Assembly (NCBI GenBank): GCA_003488105.1
Contig: DNMS01000055.1
Coordinates: forward strand, 8,888 to 16,968
Reading direction: 5' to 3'
DNA: 8,081 nucleotides
From: Rhodospirillaceae bacterium
GTDB lineage: Bacteria; Pseudomonadota; Alphaproteobacteria; Rhodospirillales_A; Casp-alpha2
Under the pieces are notes generated by a model. It did no database searches and was not told where the DNA came from. It saw only the letters and a list, made by a program, of their open reading frames with translations. Each line of letters starts with the position of its first letter. Position 1 is the stretch's first letter. The position numbers and the translations under genes are program-made. Shown here in pieces: positions 1-6,247 of the stretch.

Positions 1-1
1 C

Positions 2-328
2 ACATCAACCCGCCCCGTGATCGCCCTCTCGGCCCGCACCGGGGCGGGGGTGGAGGACTTCATCATCCGCTTGACGGAGGCCGTCCGGGGTCTCGCCCTG
101 GCCGGGGCGGGGGCGGCGCCGGGCCCGACGCGGGCCCGTCATCGCCATGCTTTGGAAGAGGCGCGGGCGGCCCTGGCCCAAGCCCTCGACGGTTGGTCAT
201 CGCGCGGGCCGGAGCTGGTGGCCGAGGACCTGCGCCTCGCCGCGCGGGCGATCGGGCGGATCACGGGGCGGGTTGATGTGGAGGATTTGCTCGATGTGAT
301 CTTCGCTGACTTCTGCATTGGCAAGTGA
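2..328 (+). CDS. mnmE: tRNA modification GTPase MnmE (3' part, cut by window start)
   Basis: Only the last 108 codons are present; the reading frame is open to the left edge. MnmE is a K+-activated dimeric GTPase that works with MnmG in the cytoplasm to add the carboxymethylaminomethyl group (or its precursor) at C5 of wobble uridine 34 in several tRNAs. Visible parts are the end of the G domain, with the G5-type motif ALSARTGAG (fragment residues 8-16), then a helical C-terminal domain ([14 protein letters not shown]), then the invariant family ending FCIGK with its conserved Cys at fragment residue 105. An Ala/Gly/Pro-rich segment (residues 31-41) links the G domain back to the helical domain. 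No stem-loop terminator is visible after the stop. mnmG, its partner gene, follows after 404 bp that contain a separate promoter candidate. The identification is secure from the C-terminal signature and the neighbour. Confidence 0.96.
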   Translation, partial: TSTRPVIALSARTGAGVEDFIIRLTEAVRGLALAGAGAAPGPTRARHRHALEEARAALAQALDGWSSRGPELVAEDLRLAARAIGRITGRVDVEDLLDVIFADFCIGK

Positions 329-330
329 TC

Positions 331-440
331 AGCTTAAGGCATCTAATTTATTACCCCCTACATATAGTATGAATTGATCATTTAGATATACCTTGGGATC
401 AGTTTGATGTTTTCAGAATGCATTAACTGAAGTTCTTATT
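331..440. other. AT-rich island directly after mnmE
   Basis: Counting base by base gives 34 G or C in 110 positions (31%), against a clearly GC-rich background on both sides. It contains two TGATCA palindromes (326-331, overlapping the mnmE stop, and 375-380). It also has an imperfect inverted repeat TTCAG/CTGAA (412-416 and 427-431) around the palindrome AATGCATT (417-424), and a TTCA-N7-TTAAC arrangement (412-427) one base away from the CtrA consensus TTAA-N7-TTAAC. The bend and melting potential of such an island would suit a promoter UP region, a regulatory site or an unwinding element, but the sequence alone does not choose between them. Confidence 0.6.
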
Positions 441-497
441 TCCCTCGATCCCTCTGTTCGGCATCTCGCTCACCTGCCTGGCGCCCTAACCGAGACA

Positions 498-519
498 GAA
501 TGTTTCACGTGAAACATTC
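498..519. other. parS: parS centromere site 1 (ParB-binding)
   Basis: The core at 501-516 reads TGTTTCACGTGAAACA, identical to the canonical bacterial parS sequence. The symmetry extends by GAA on the left and TTC on the right, giving a perfect 22-bp palindrome centred between 508 and 509. ParB dimers load here and then slide as CTP-bound clamps; ParA moves the resulting complex during chromosome segregation. The site is non-coding, 214 bp upstream of the mnmG start and about 3.7 kb upstream of parB, whose product should bind it. Confidence 0.95.
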
Positions 520-534
520 CGCTGTCCGAGGGTT

Positions 535-546
535 TGTTTCCGCGCC
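535..546. repeat. 12-bp direct repeat, copy 1
   Basis: The sequence TGTTTCCGCGCC occurs here and again, perfectly, at 671-682 in the same orientation. Its first six bases equal the left end of the parS half-site. It lies 16 bp downstream of parS 1. The function is unknown; it could be a decayed parS-like half-site, an operator or chance. Confidence 0.45.
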
Positions 547-633
547 GGCAAAGGGCCTTCCGCCGGGTGAAACTGCTCTGGGGCGGGGCGTTAAGACGGC
601 GCGGCGGCCCGTTCAGGCGGCCCGCGAAGGTAT

Positions 634-662
634 TTGACTTGGATCAGCGGGGTTCCTACATT
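634..662 (+). promoter_or_regulatory. Candidate sigma70-type promoter for mnmG
   Basis: A -35 element TTGACT (634-639, five of six consensus bases) is followed after exactly 17 bp by a -10 element TACATT (657-662, four of six bases). Transcription would start near 669, giving an untranslated leader of roughly 65 nt before the mnmG ATG. This suggests that mnmG and the downstream rsmG-parA-parB genes can be transcribed independently of mnmE. The second copy of the 12-bp repeat (671-682) would lie at the start of the transcript. The call rests on consensus match only. Confidence 0.5.
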
Positions 663-670
663 CCGGCCTG

Positions 671-682
671 TGTTTCCGCGCC
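671..682. repeat. 12-bp direct repeat, copy 2
   Basis: This is a perfect second copy of TGTTTCCGCGCC, 136 bp after the first, placed just downstream of the predicted transcription start of mnmG. GGCGGAAGG (691-699), shortly after it, is the inverted complement of CCTTCCGCC (556-564), which follows the first copy at a similar distance. These pairings may be chance in GC-rich DNA. Confidence 0.4.
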
Positions 683-732
683 ATCGGCGGGGCGGAAGGG
701 GCATTTCTCGGAACAGGTCAGGCAGGCGGTCC

Positions 733-2619
733 ATGGACCGAATTTTCGACGTCATTGTGGTGGGCGGTGGGCACGCCGGAACCGAGGCGGCCGCGGCGGC
801 GGCGCGCCAGGGGGCCGCGACGCTGCTGCTGACCCATAAGGCCGCGACCATCGGCGAGATGTCCTGCAACCCGGCCATCGGCGGCCTGGCCAAGGGCCAA
901 TTGGTGCGCGAGATCGACGCCCTGGACGGCGTCATGGGGCGGGCCATCGACCGGGGCGGCATTCAGTTCCGCATGCTCAACAGGTCCAAGGGGCCGGCGG
1001 TCTGGGGCCCCCGGGCCCAGGCCGACCGCAAGCTGTACCGCCTGGCCGTGCAGGACATCCTGGCGGAAACCGAGAACCTGACGATCATCGAGGCCGGGGC
1101 CGACGACCTGATGTTCGGCGCCGACGGCCGCCTTGCCGGGGTGCGCGCGGTGGACGGCCGGGAATTCCGTGCCCCTGCCGTGGTCATCACCACGGGCACC
1201 TTTCTGCGCGGCCTGATCCACATCGGCGAAACCCGCATTCCCGCCGGACGGGTGGGGGACAAGCCGGCGATCGGTCTCAGCTACACCTTCCGGCGCTTAG
1301 GCTTTGATCTGGGCCGCCTGAAAACCGGTACGCCGGCGCGCCTGGATGGGCGCACCATTGACTGGGCCGGCCTGGATGAGCAGCTGGGCGATACGCCACC
1401 GGTACCCTTTTCGTACCTGACGGAGACCATCACCACACCGCAGATCGCCTGCGGCATCACGGAAACGACCCCGGCGACCCACGCCCTGATCCGTGACAAC
1501 ATCCATCGTTCACCCATGTATTCCGGGCAGATCGAAAGCAAGGGCCCGCGTTATTGCCCGTCGATCGAGGACAAGGTCGTGCGCTTTGCCGACCGCGAAC
1601 GTCATCAGATCTTCCTCGAGCCCGAGGGACTGGACGACCCCACGGTCTACCCGAACGGCATTTCAACCTCGCTGCCGAAGGACGTGCAGCTGGCGATGCT
1701 GAAAACCATCCCGGGCCTGGAAAAGGCGGAGATGATCCGCCCGGGCTATGCCATCGAATACGATTTCGTCGACCCCCGGCAGCTGACACCGACCCTGGAA
1801 ACCCATCGGGTGCCGGGTCTGTTCCTGGCCGGTCAGATCAACGGGACCACCGGATATGAAGAGGCGGGCGCCCAGGGCCTGATGGCCGGCATCAATGCGG
1901 CGATCCGTGCCGGCGCCGGCGGTGGGGCAGGGCCCGTCCGGGATTTCGTGCTCGACCGCGCCGACGCTTATATCGGCGTGATGATCGACGATCTGGTGAC
2001 GCTTGGCACCCGTGAGCCCTACCGCATGTTCACGTCGCGGGCCGAATACCGTCTGAAGCTGCGGGCCGACAACGCGGATCAGCGCCTGACGCCGCTCGGC
2101 ATGGGCATTGGTTGCATCGGCGCCGACCGGGCGCGCGCCTTCGCCCGCAAGCAGACGGCCCTGACCCAGGGCCGCCGTCTGCTGGAAGGCCTGGAGGCCA
2201 GCCCCAACACCTTGGCCAAGGCCGGGTTCGCCGTGAACCAGGACGGGGCCCGGCGCAGTGCTTGGACCCTATTGTCCTATCCGGAAGTCACGGCGGAGAC
2301 CATCGCGGCCCATTGGCCGGAGATCGCCGAGCTTCGTCCGGAAATTCTCGATCAGCTGACCATCGAGGCCGGCTACAGCCAATACCTGATGCGCCAGGAC
2401 GCCGACATCCGCGCTTTCCGCCGCGACGAGGGGCTGACCCTGCCGGGCGCGCTCGATTACGACGCCGTGTCCGGCCTGTCCAACGAGGTCCGGGAAAAAC
2501 TCAAGCAGGCCCGCCCGGCGACCCTGGGCGCGGCGGCGCGCCTGCCCGGCGTGACTCCGGCGGCCCTGACCATCCTGCTTGCCCATGTAAAGCGCCGGGA
2601 CGCCCGCCTCAGCGCCTGA
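733..2619 (+). CDS. mnmG: tRNA uridine-5-carboxymethylaminomethyl modification enzyme MnmG
   Basis: This is a 628-residue FAD-dependent enzyme, of normal length for the family. With MnmE it uses methylenetetrahydrofolate to modify wobble U34 of tRNAs. The N-terminal Rossmann motif GGGHAGTEA (11-19) binds FAD. The two conserved redox cysteines are present, in [12 protein letters not shown] (Cys45) and RYCPSIEDK (Cys275). Other family blocks are [55 protein letters not shown] (364-382), and the tRNA-binding C-terminal part with [20 protein letters not shown]. The start was set at ATG 733 because the FDVIVVGGG strand normally begins a few residues in. The frame stays open to TTG 634, but that would add 33 unconserved residues and run through the promoter candidate. 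A weak CAGG at 723-726 may act as ribosome site. A candidate promoter lies at 634-662, and rsmG follows after 52 bp. Confidence 0.97.
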   Translation: MDRIFDVIVVGGGHAGTEAAAAAARQGAATLLLTHKAATIGEMSCNPAIGGLAKGQLVREIDALDGVMGRAIDRGGIQFRMLNRSKGPAVWGPRAQADRKLYRLAVQDILAETENLTIIEAGADDLMFGADGRLAGVRAVDGREFRAPAVVITTGTFLRGLIHIGETRIPAGRVGDKPAIGLSYTFRRLGFDLGRLKTGTPARLDGRTIDWAGLDEQLGDTPPVPFSYLTETITTPQIACGITETTPATHALIRDNIHRSPMYSGQIESKGPRYCPSIEDKVVRFADRERHQIFLEPEGLDDPTVYPNGISTSLPKDVQLAMLKTIPGLEKAEMIRPGYAIEYDFVDPRQLTPTLETHRVPGLFLAGQINGTTGYEEAGAQGLMAGINAAIRAGAGGGAGPVRDFVLDRADAYIGVMIDDLVTLGTREPYRMFTSRAEYRLKLRADNADQRLTPLGMGIGCIGADRARAFARKQTALTQGRRLLEGLEASPNTLAKAGFAVNQDGARRSAWTLLSYPEVTAETIAAHWPEIAELRPEILDQLTIEAGYSQYLMRQDADIRAFRRDEGLTLPGALDYDAVSGLSNEVREKLKQARPATLGAAARLPGVTPAALTILLAHVKRRDARLSA

Positions 2620-2663
2620 CCAAGCCATCCGATCGGCCATATAGGCCCCAACCGAACAGAGAC

Positions 2664-2679
2664 TGTTTCACGTGAAACA
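2664..2679. other. parS: parS centromere site 2, overlapping the rsmG start codon
   Basis: The 16 bases read TGTTTCACGTGAAACA, an exact canonical parS. Unlike site 1, the flanks do not extend the palindrome (C on the left, A on the right). Its central GTG (2672-2674) is the predicted start codon of rsmG, so the site covers the gene's first codons (Val/Met-Lys-Gln). It lies 2,163 bp from site 1 and about 1.6 kb before parB. In RNA, the palindrome could fold into a short hairpin holding the start codon in its loop and stem. Confidence 0.94.
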
Positions 2680-3349
2680 ATCGAGCCCCGACCCCGCGTC
2701 CCAGATGCCTGAGGACGTCGCCCGCGCCCTCGGTCTCGGCGGCGCGGACGGGGCCGGGCGTCGGGCGCGTCTGGAGACCTATGTCGCGGCCCTGGTGAAA
2801 TGGCAGCGCCGCATCAACCTGATCGGCCCGGCCACGGTGGCGGATATTTGGCATCGCCACATCCTCGACTGCGGCCAGTTGGCGGCCCTGGTTCCGGCGG
2901 GATCCTTGCGGGTTTGCGACCTGGGATCGGGGGCGGGGCTGCCGGGCCTAGTGCTGGCCGCTCTGGATATTGGCGTGGGGGAGGGCGGCTGCCTCGACCT
3001 GGTCGAAAGCGACAGCCGCAAGGCCGCCTTCCTGCGCGAGGCCAATCGGTTGATGGGCACCCATGCGCGGATCGAGAACCGCCGCATCGAGGAAATGGCG
3101 GAAACCGGGGCCGCCGGCTACGATATCATCACCGCGCGGGCCTTGGCCCCTTTGCCCAAATTGTTGGAAATGTCGAACAACCTGTTGAAAACCGGTGGAA
3201 AACTTTTGTTTTTAAAGGGCAAAGCCACGGATGCGGAATTGACCGAATCGGAAAAAGCCTGGAAGATGCGCGTCACGAAAATGCCCAGCGCGAGCGATTC
3301 CGAGGGCGTTATTCTCCTGATCAAGGACCTTGAACGACGCCATGGCTGA
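2672..3349 (+). CDS. rsmG: 16S rRNA (guanine527-N7)-methyltransferase RsmG (GidB)
   Basis: RsmG uses S-adenosylmethionine to methylate N7 of the guanine equivalent to E. coli G527 in the 530 loop of 16S rRNA. The product has 225 residues, close to the family norm. Visible blocks are KWQRRINLIGP (43-53), WHRHILDCGQL (60-70; Ser is usual where Cys67 stands), the SAM motif DLGSGAGLPG (83-92), ESDSRKAAFLRE (112-123), TARALAPL (154-161), and the strand GKLLFLKG. The start is GTG 2672: an in-frame TAG at 2642 closes the frame upstream, and AGAGA (2658-2662) sits 9 nt before the GTG. ATG 2705 (residue 12) is an alternative, but no Shine-Dalgarno sequence precedes it. The GTG lies inside parS 2. The 3' end overlaps parA by 8 bp, so translation is probably coupled. 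The last third of the gene is less GC-rich than the rest. Confidence 0.95.
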   Translation: MKQSSPDPASQMPEDVARALGLGGADGAGRRARLETYVAALVKWQRRINLIGPATVADIWHRHILDCGQLAALVPAGSLRVCDLGSGAGLPGLVLAALDIGVGEGGCLDLVESDSRKAAFLREANRLMGTHARIENRRIEEMAETGAAGYDIITARALAPLPKLLEMSNNLLKTGGKLLFLKGKATDAELTESEKAWKMRVTKMPSASDSEGVILLIKDLERRHG

Positions 3350-4235
3350 TCCCCTTTACGACGGCCTGAACGGCCCCGCGGTGCCGGATATCCCGGCCCT
3401 GCCGCGCATCATCGCCGTCGCCAATCAGAAGGGCGGGGTCGGCAAGACGACGACCGCCATCAATCTGGGCACGGCCTTGGCCGCCGTCGGCAACCGGGTC
3501 CTGATCATCGACCTGGACCCCCAGGGCAACGCCTCGACAGGTCTGGGCATCGCCCGGGCGCAGCGGACGGTGAATTCCTATCATCTGCTGATCCATGCGG
3601 AGCCTCTGGCGGCGGCGACCCTGGCGACGGAAATCCCCAATCTGGAGATCGTGCCGTCCGGCATCGATCTGTCGGGGATTGAGGTCGAGCTGGTCGATGA
3701 GGACGGCCGTGAGTATTTCCTCAAGCAGAGCCTGGAAGCGGCGATGTCCGCGGCCGGCCCGGCCTACGATTTCGTGCTCATCGACTGCCCGCCGGCGCTC
3801 GGCCTGCTGACCGTCAATTCCCTGGTCGCGGCCCAGGCGGTCCTGGTGCCGCTGCAGTGCGAGTTCTTCGCGTTGGAGGGCGTCAGCCAGTTGATGCAGA
3901 CCATCGAGCGCGTACGCGCCGCCTTCAACCCGGCCCTGGAAATTCAGGGCATCGTCCTGACCATGTTCGATCAGCGCAACAACCTGTCGGGCATGGTCGA
4001 AACGGATGTCCGCGACCACTTCGGCGACAAGGTCTATGAGACCGTCATCCCTCGTAATGTGCGGATTTCCGAGGCGCCGTCTCACGGCCGCCCGGTGCTG
4101 ATCTACGACACTGCCTGTGCTGGGTCGCGGGCCTATCTCAACCTGGCCAGCGAGGTCATCAGCCGCGAACGCCAGACGCAACATCGCCAGGCCCTGGCAC
4201 GCCAGGGCGGCGGTCAGCCGATGGGGGCATCATGA
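3342..4235 (+). CDS. parA: Chromosome-partitioning ATPase ParA (Soj family)
   Basis: ParA is a deviant-Walker ATPase that binds DNA nonspecifically as an ATP dimer and drives movement of ParB-parS complexes along the nucleoid. The 297-residue product shows the deviant Walker A box KGGVGKTT (30-37, signature Lys30, catalytic Lys35), the Walker A' strand LIIDLDPQGNAS (54-65), and Walker B FVLIDCPPALGLLT (144-157, Asp148). Further blocks are VPLQCEFFALEGVSQL and VIPRNVRISEAPSHGRPV, typical of chromosomal ParA. About 20 Pro-rich residues precede the first strand, slightly more than in short family members. The start is ATG 3342, overlapping the rsmG stop; AAGGA (3323-3327) is the nearest purine-rich site, 14 nt away. 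TTG 3330 in the same frame would lie only 2 nt after that AAGGA, so it is less likely. The TGA stop overlaps parB in an ATGA junction. Confidence 0.97.
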   Translation: MADPLYDGLNGPAVPDIPALPRIIAVANQKGGVGKTTTAINLGTALAAVGNRVLIIDLDPQGNASTGLGIARAQRTVNSYHLLIHAEPLAAATLATEIPNLEIVPSGIDLSGIEVELVDEDGREYFLKQSLEAAMSAAGPAYDFVLIDCPPALGLLTVNSLVAAQAVLVPLQCEFFALEGVSQLMQTIERVRAAFNPALEIQGIVLTMFDQRNNLSGMVETDVRDHFGDKVYETVIPRNVRISEAPSHGRPVLIYDTACAGSRAYLNLASEVISRERQTQHRQALARQGGGQPMGAS

Positions 4236-5104
4236 TGGCGGAAAAACGCAGAAACCTGGGGCGCGGCCTGTCGGCCCTTCTGGGTGAGGATACATCACCG
4301 GCGCAGGCCGGCGGGGCGCGTCAGACCGCCATCGAAAAGCTCCATCCCGGCCGCTATCAGCCGCGCCGCATCATGGGCGAGGCGGAATTGCAGGACCTGG
4401 CCCAGTCGATCCGTGAACTGGGCGTATTGCAGCCGATCCTGGTGCGCGAACATCCCGACCGCCCCGGCGATTACGAGATCATCGCCGGCGAGCGACGTTG
4501 GCGGGCCGCGCAATTGGCGCAACTGCACGAGGTGCCGGTGCTGGTCAAGGTGCTGTCGAACAAGGAAACGCTTGAAGTTGCGTTGGTCGAAAACCTGCAG
4601 CGCGAGGATCTGTCGCCCTTGGAAGAGGCCGTCGGCCTGCAGCGCCTGATGGATGAATTCGGCCATACCCAGGAGGCCCTCGCCAAGGCCGTCGGCAAAA
4701 GCCGCTCTCATGTCGCGAACATGCTGCGTTTGCTGGGTCTGCCCGATGCGGTCAAGGCCATGGTCGACAAAGGCGAACTGAGCGCCGGACATGCCCGCGC
4801 CCTGCTGTCGGCGACAGCACCCGAGGCTTTGGCCCGCCAGGTCGTTGAGCAGGGTCTCAGCGTGCGCCAGACGGAACAGCTTGTGCAGCGGGCGGCGACG
4901 GTAAAAAGCAGTGGTGCGCGGCGTGGACCCAAGGAAAAAGATGCGGACACCCGGGCCCTGGAAACGGATTTGTCCGATCTGCTCGGCCTGCGCGTGGCCA
5001 TCGCGGCCAAGGGTCGGGAGGGTTCGGTCACGCTCTATTACAAATCCCTCGACCAGCTCGACGGTCTGTTGCAGCGCCTAAGCGGCCAAGCCGCAGGCGA
5101 GTAG
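4232..5104 (+). CDS. parB: Chromosome-partitioning protein ParB (Spo0J family CTPase)
   Basis: ParB is the parS-binding CTP switch that loads as a clamp and recruits SMC in many bacteria. The 290-residue product has the full domain order. The N-terminal NLGRGLSALLGE (8-19) probably contacts ParA. The ParB/Srx CTP-binding domain holds LGVLQPILVRE (63-73), the arginine motif GERRWRA (86-92) and ENLQRED (120-126). The helix-turn-helix HTQEALAKAVGKSRSHVANM (145-164) reads parS. A charged linker lies near residues 230-245, and the C-terminal dimerisation segment (SVTLYYKSLDQLDGLLQRL) ends the protein. The ATG at 4232 overlaps the parA stop (ATGA), so coupling is likely. A second ATG at 4235 is equally plausible, because GGGGG at 4223-4227 is spaced 4 nt from the first and 7 nt from the second. 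Its expected targets are the two parS sites in this window. Confidence 0.97.
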   Translation: MMAEKRRNLGRGLSALLGEDTSPAQAGGARQTAIEKLHPGRYQPRRIMGEAELQDLAQSIRELGVLQPILVREHPDRPGDYEIIAGERRWRAAQLAQLHEVPVLVKVLSNKETLEVALVENLQREDLSPLEEAVGLQRLMDEFGHTQEALAKAVGKSRSHVANMLRLLGLPDAVKAMVDKGELSAGHARALLSATAPEALARQVVEQGLSVRQTEQLVQRAATVKSSGARRGPKEKDADTRALETDLSDLLGLRVAIAAKGREGSVTLYYKSLDQLDGLLQRLSGQAAGE

Positions 5105-5109
5105 GGCGC

Positions 5110-5137
5110 AGGCTGAGGCCCGATTTTGGGTCAGCCT
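5110..5137. terminator. Stem-loop after parB (possible bidirectional terminator)
   Basis: AGGCTGA (5110-5116) pairs with TCAGCCT (5131-5137). An inner CCC/GGG pair (5119-5121 with 5128-5130) sits after a 2-base bulge and closes a 6-base loop. It starts six bases after the parB stop. No U-run follows on either strand, so intrinsic termination would be weak; it may instead protect 3' ends or assist factor-dependent termination. Confidence 0.4.
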
Positions 5138-5156
5138 GATGAAGCTAAATATCAGG
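5135..5156. repeat. Inverted repeat overlapping the first hairpin
   Basis: CCTGAT (5135-5140) and ATCAGG (5151-5156) are perfect complements around a 10-base loop. The left arm shares bases 5135-5137 with the right arm of the preceding stem-loop, so the two cannot form at the same time in one RNA. On the minus strand this would follow the holA stop. Confidence 0.35.
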
Positions 5157-5163
5157 TAGGGAT

Positions 5164-5189
5164 GAACCCGGCGATTCGCTCAGGGGTTC
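5164..5189. terminator. Inverted repeat just after the holA stop (weak terminator candidate)
   Basis: GAACCC (5164-5169) and GGGTTC (5184-5189) form a 6-bp stem with a 14-base loop, 4 bases beyond the holA stop codon on the minus strand. No T-rich tract follows. Its position at a convergent gene junction is the main reason to list it. Confidence 0.3.
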
Positions 5190-5193
5190 GGGC

Positions 5194-6207
5194 CTAGCGG
5201 GTGAGACGGGCCAGGCGGATAAAGGCACGCTCGCAGATCACCTCGTCGGGCCCCAGGCCGCTTTTGCAGGCCCGCTCGGCCTCGGTCAAGACGTCCAAGG
5301 CGGTGCCCAGACGGCCGGGTGTCCAGGACCTTAATGCATTGATAAACAACGGCTTTTCTTTGAAGAAGACGGGCGGCCGCAGATTGTCGACGGCCTGTTC
5401 GGGACGGCTGCCACGGGCGACATCCCCGGCCGCCAGGTGCAGGCGCTGAAACATCCGTTGCGCCGCGCGTAGCATGCCGACGGCGGTCTCCCCCAGGTCG
5501 CGGGCGCTGGCATAGGCGCTGAGCAGGCCTGCCACGTCGCCGCCGGCCAAGGCCCGTGTCACGGCTTCGGTGCCGCGCCCGGCATTGTCGCCGACGCAGG
5601 CCTGGACGTCGGCCAGGGTTACTTCCGGTCCGGCGCCTTGCATGTAGAGCACCAGCTTTTCCAACTCTCGCCGGGAAATCAGCCGATCGTTGCCCAGGTT
5701 GGCGGCAAGATGGGCCTGGGCCTCCCGCCCGATGGTCAGGCCGGCGGCAGACAGGGTGTCGCGGATGACCTGTTCCATGGCGCGGGCGTCATCGGCGTAG
5801 CAGGGGATGGCGGCGGCATTGGGCGCCGTCTCGCAGATTTTGCGCAGCTTCGCGCGAGGAGTCAGGTCGCCGGCGACGATGATCACCAGCCCATCGCCTT
5901 CGGCCGCGAGGGCGCGCTCGACCGCCGGCGCCAGCCGGTCACCACCATCGGCGCGGACCGCGCGCCGGCCGCCGCCGAAGGCCATGGCGGATCGTTCGGC
6001 GGCCAGCCGCTCGGCGTCATCGGCGACGTCCTGTTCGGTGATGGAGGCAGTGCGAAAGGGATCGTCCGTCGATCCAGCGACGGTGCGCATGATGTGGTCG
6101 GCGCGTTCGCGCACCAGACCTTGGTCGGGACCATAGATCAACACCGCTGCGACCGTGTTCCCGGGATCGTCGAGGAAGCTGTCGATCTGGCGGCCGGAGA
6201 GTTTCAT
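5194..6207 (-). CDS. holA: DNA polymerase III subunit delta HolA
   Basis: HolA is the clamp-opening delta subunit of the DNA polymerase III clamp loader and binds the beta sliding clamp. The 337-residue product matches the usual family length. It starts MKLSGRQIDSFLDDP and has the characteristic early strand-loop LIYGPDQGLVRERAD (23-37). Further along come the LISRRELEKLVLYM helix of the middle domain and the C-terminal collar domain, ending ERAFIRLARLTR. Delta lacks a working ATP site and none is visible. The ATG at 6207 is preceded by AAGG (on the minus strand, 6218 to 6215) with 7 nt spacing. It lies 40 bp downstream of lptE, as in the leuS-lptE-holA cluster known from many proteobacteria, and it converges on parB across 89 bp. 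The call rests on length, the N-terminal motif and gene order. Confidence 0.92.
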   Translation of the reverse strand: MKLSGRQIDSFLDDPGNTVAAVLIYGPDQGLVRERADHIMRTVAGSTDDPFRTASITEQDVADDAERLAAERSAMAFGGGRRAVRADGGDRLAPAVERALAAEGDGLVIIVAGDLTPRAKLRKICETAPNAAAIPCYADDARAMEQVIRDTLSAAGLTIGREAQAHLAANLGNDRLISRRELEKLVLYMQGAGPEVTLADVQACVGDNAGRGTEAVTRALAGGDVAGLLSAYASARDLGETAVGMLRAAQRMFQRLHLAAGDVARGSRPEQAVDNLRPPVFFKEKPLFINALRSWTPGRLGTALDVLTEAERACKSGLGPDEVICERAFIRLARLTR

Positions 6208-6247
6208 GACGAGACCTTGGGTGTCCGGGGTCGTGCCGGGGCCGGGA

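Larger units (their letters stand above)
329..732. other. mnmE-mnmG intergenic spacer with regulatory and centromere elements
   Basis: This 404-bp gap is the only long non-coding stretch in the window. Its left third is AT-rich, in sharp contrast to the GC-rich surroundings. A parS palindrome lies at 498-519, a 12-bp direct repeat at 535-546 and 671-682, a half-parS-like GTGAAAC at 567-573, and a promoter candidate at 634-662. Open frames that cross the right half have no start or family resemblance I can support, so I call no gene here. No perfect DnaA box (TTATCCACA) was found by eye on either strand. Confidence 0.75.

Noticed and set aside
634..732. N-terminal extension of MnmG starting at TTG 634
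   Set aside because: The 33 extra residues are Arg/Gly-rich and unlike the family, the conserved protein begins at [13 protein letters not shown], and the stretch overlaps a good promoter candidate.
329..732. Replication origin called outright in the mnmE-mnmG spacer
   Set aside because: Only AT richness and location support it; no DnaA box cluster is visible, so it is kept as a finding rather than a feature.
534..839. 101-codon open frame across the mnmE-mnmG spacer and the mnmG 5' end
   Set aside because: It overlaps mnmG in another frame, has an Arg/Gly-rich composition, and shows no recognisable family or convincing ribosome site.
2672..2704. rsmG start at ATG 2705 instead of GTG 2672
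   Set aside because: No purine-rich ribosome site precedes 2705, whereas AGAGA lies 9 nt before the GTG. The GTG is preferred but the alternative remains possible.
3160..3240. Less GC-rich stretch in the 3' part of rsmG as an internal parA promoter
   Set aside because: A TTGAAA (3185-3190) is present, but no -10 element lies at 16-18 bp; the nearest TTTAAA is 20 bp away. The region is normal rsmG coding sequence.
3321..4184. Long minus-strand open frame (287 codons) opposite parA
   Set aside because: It is the mirror frame of a GC-rich gene; its sequence is low-complexity Asp/Arg/Gly-rich and parA is certain.
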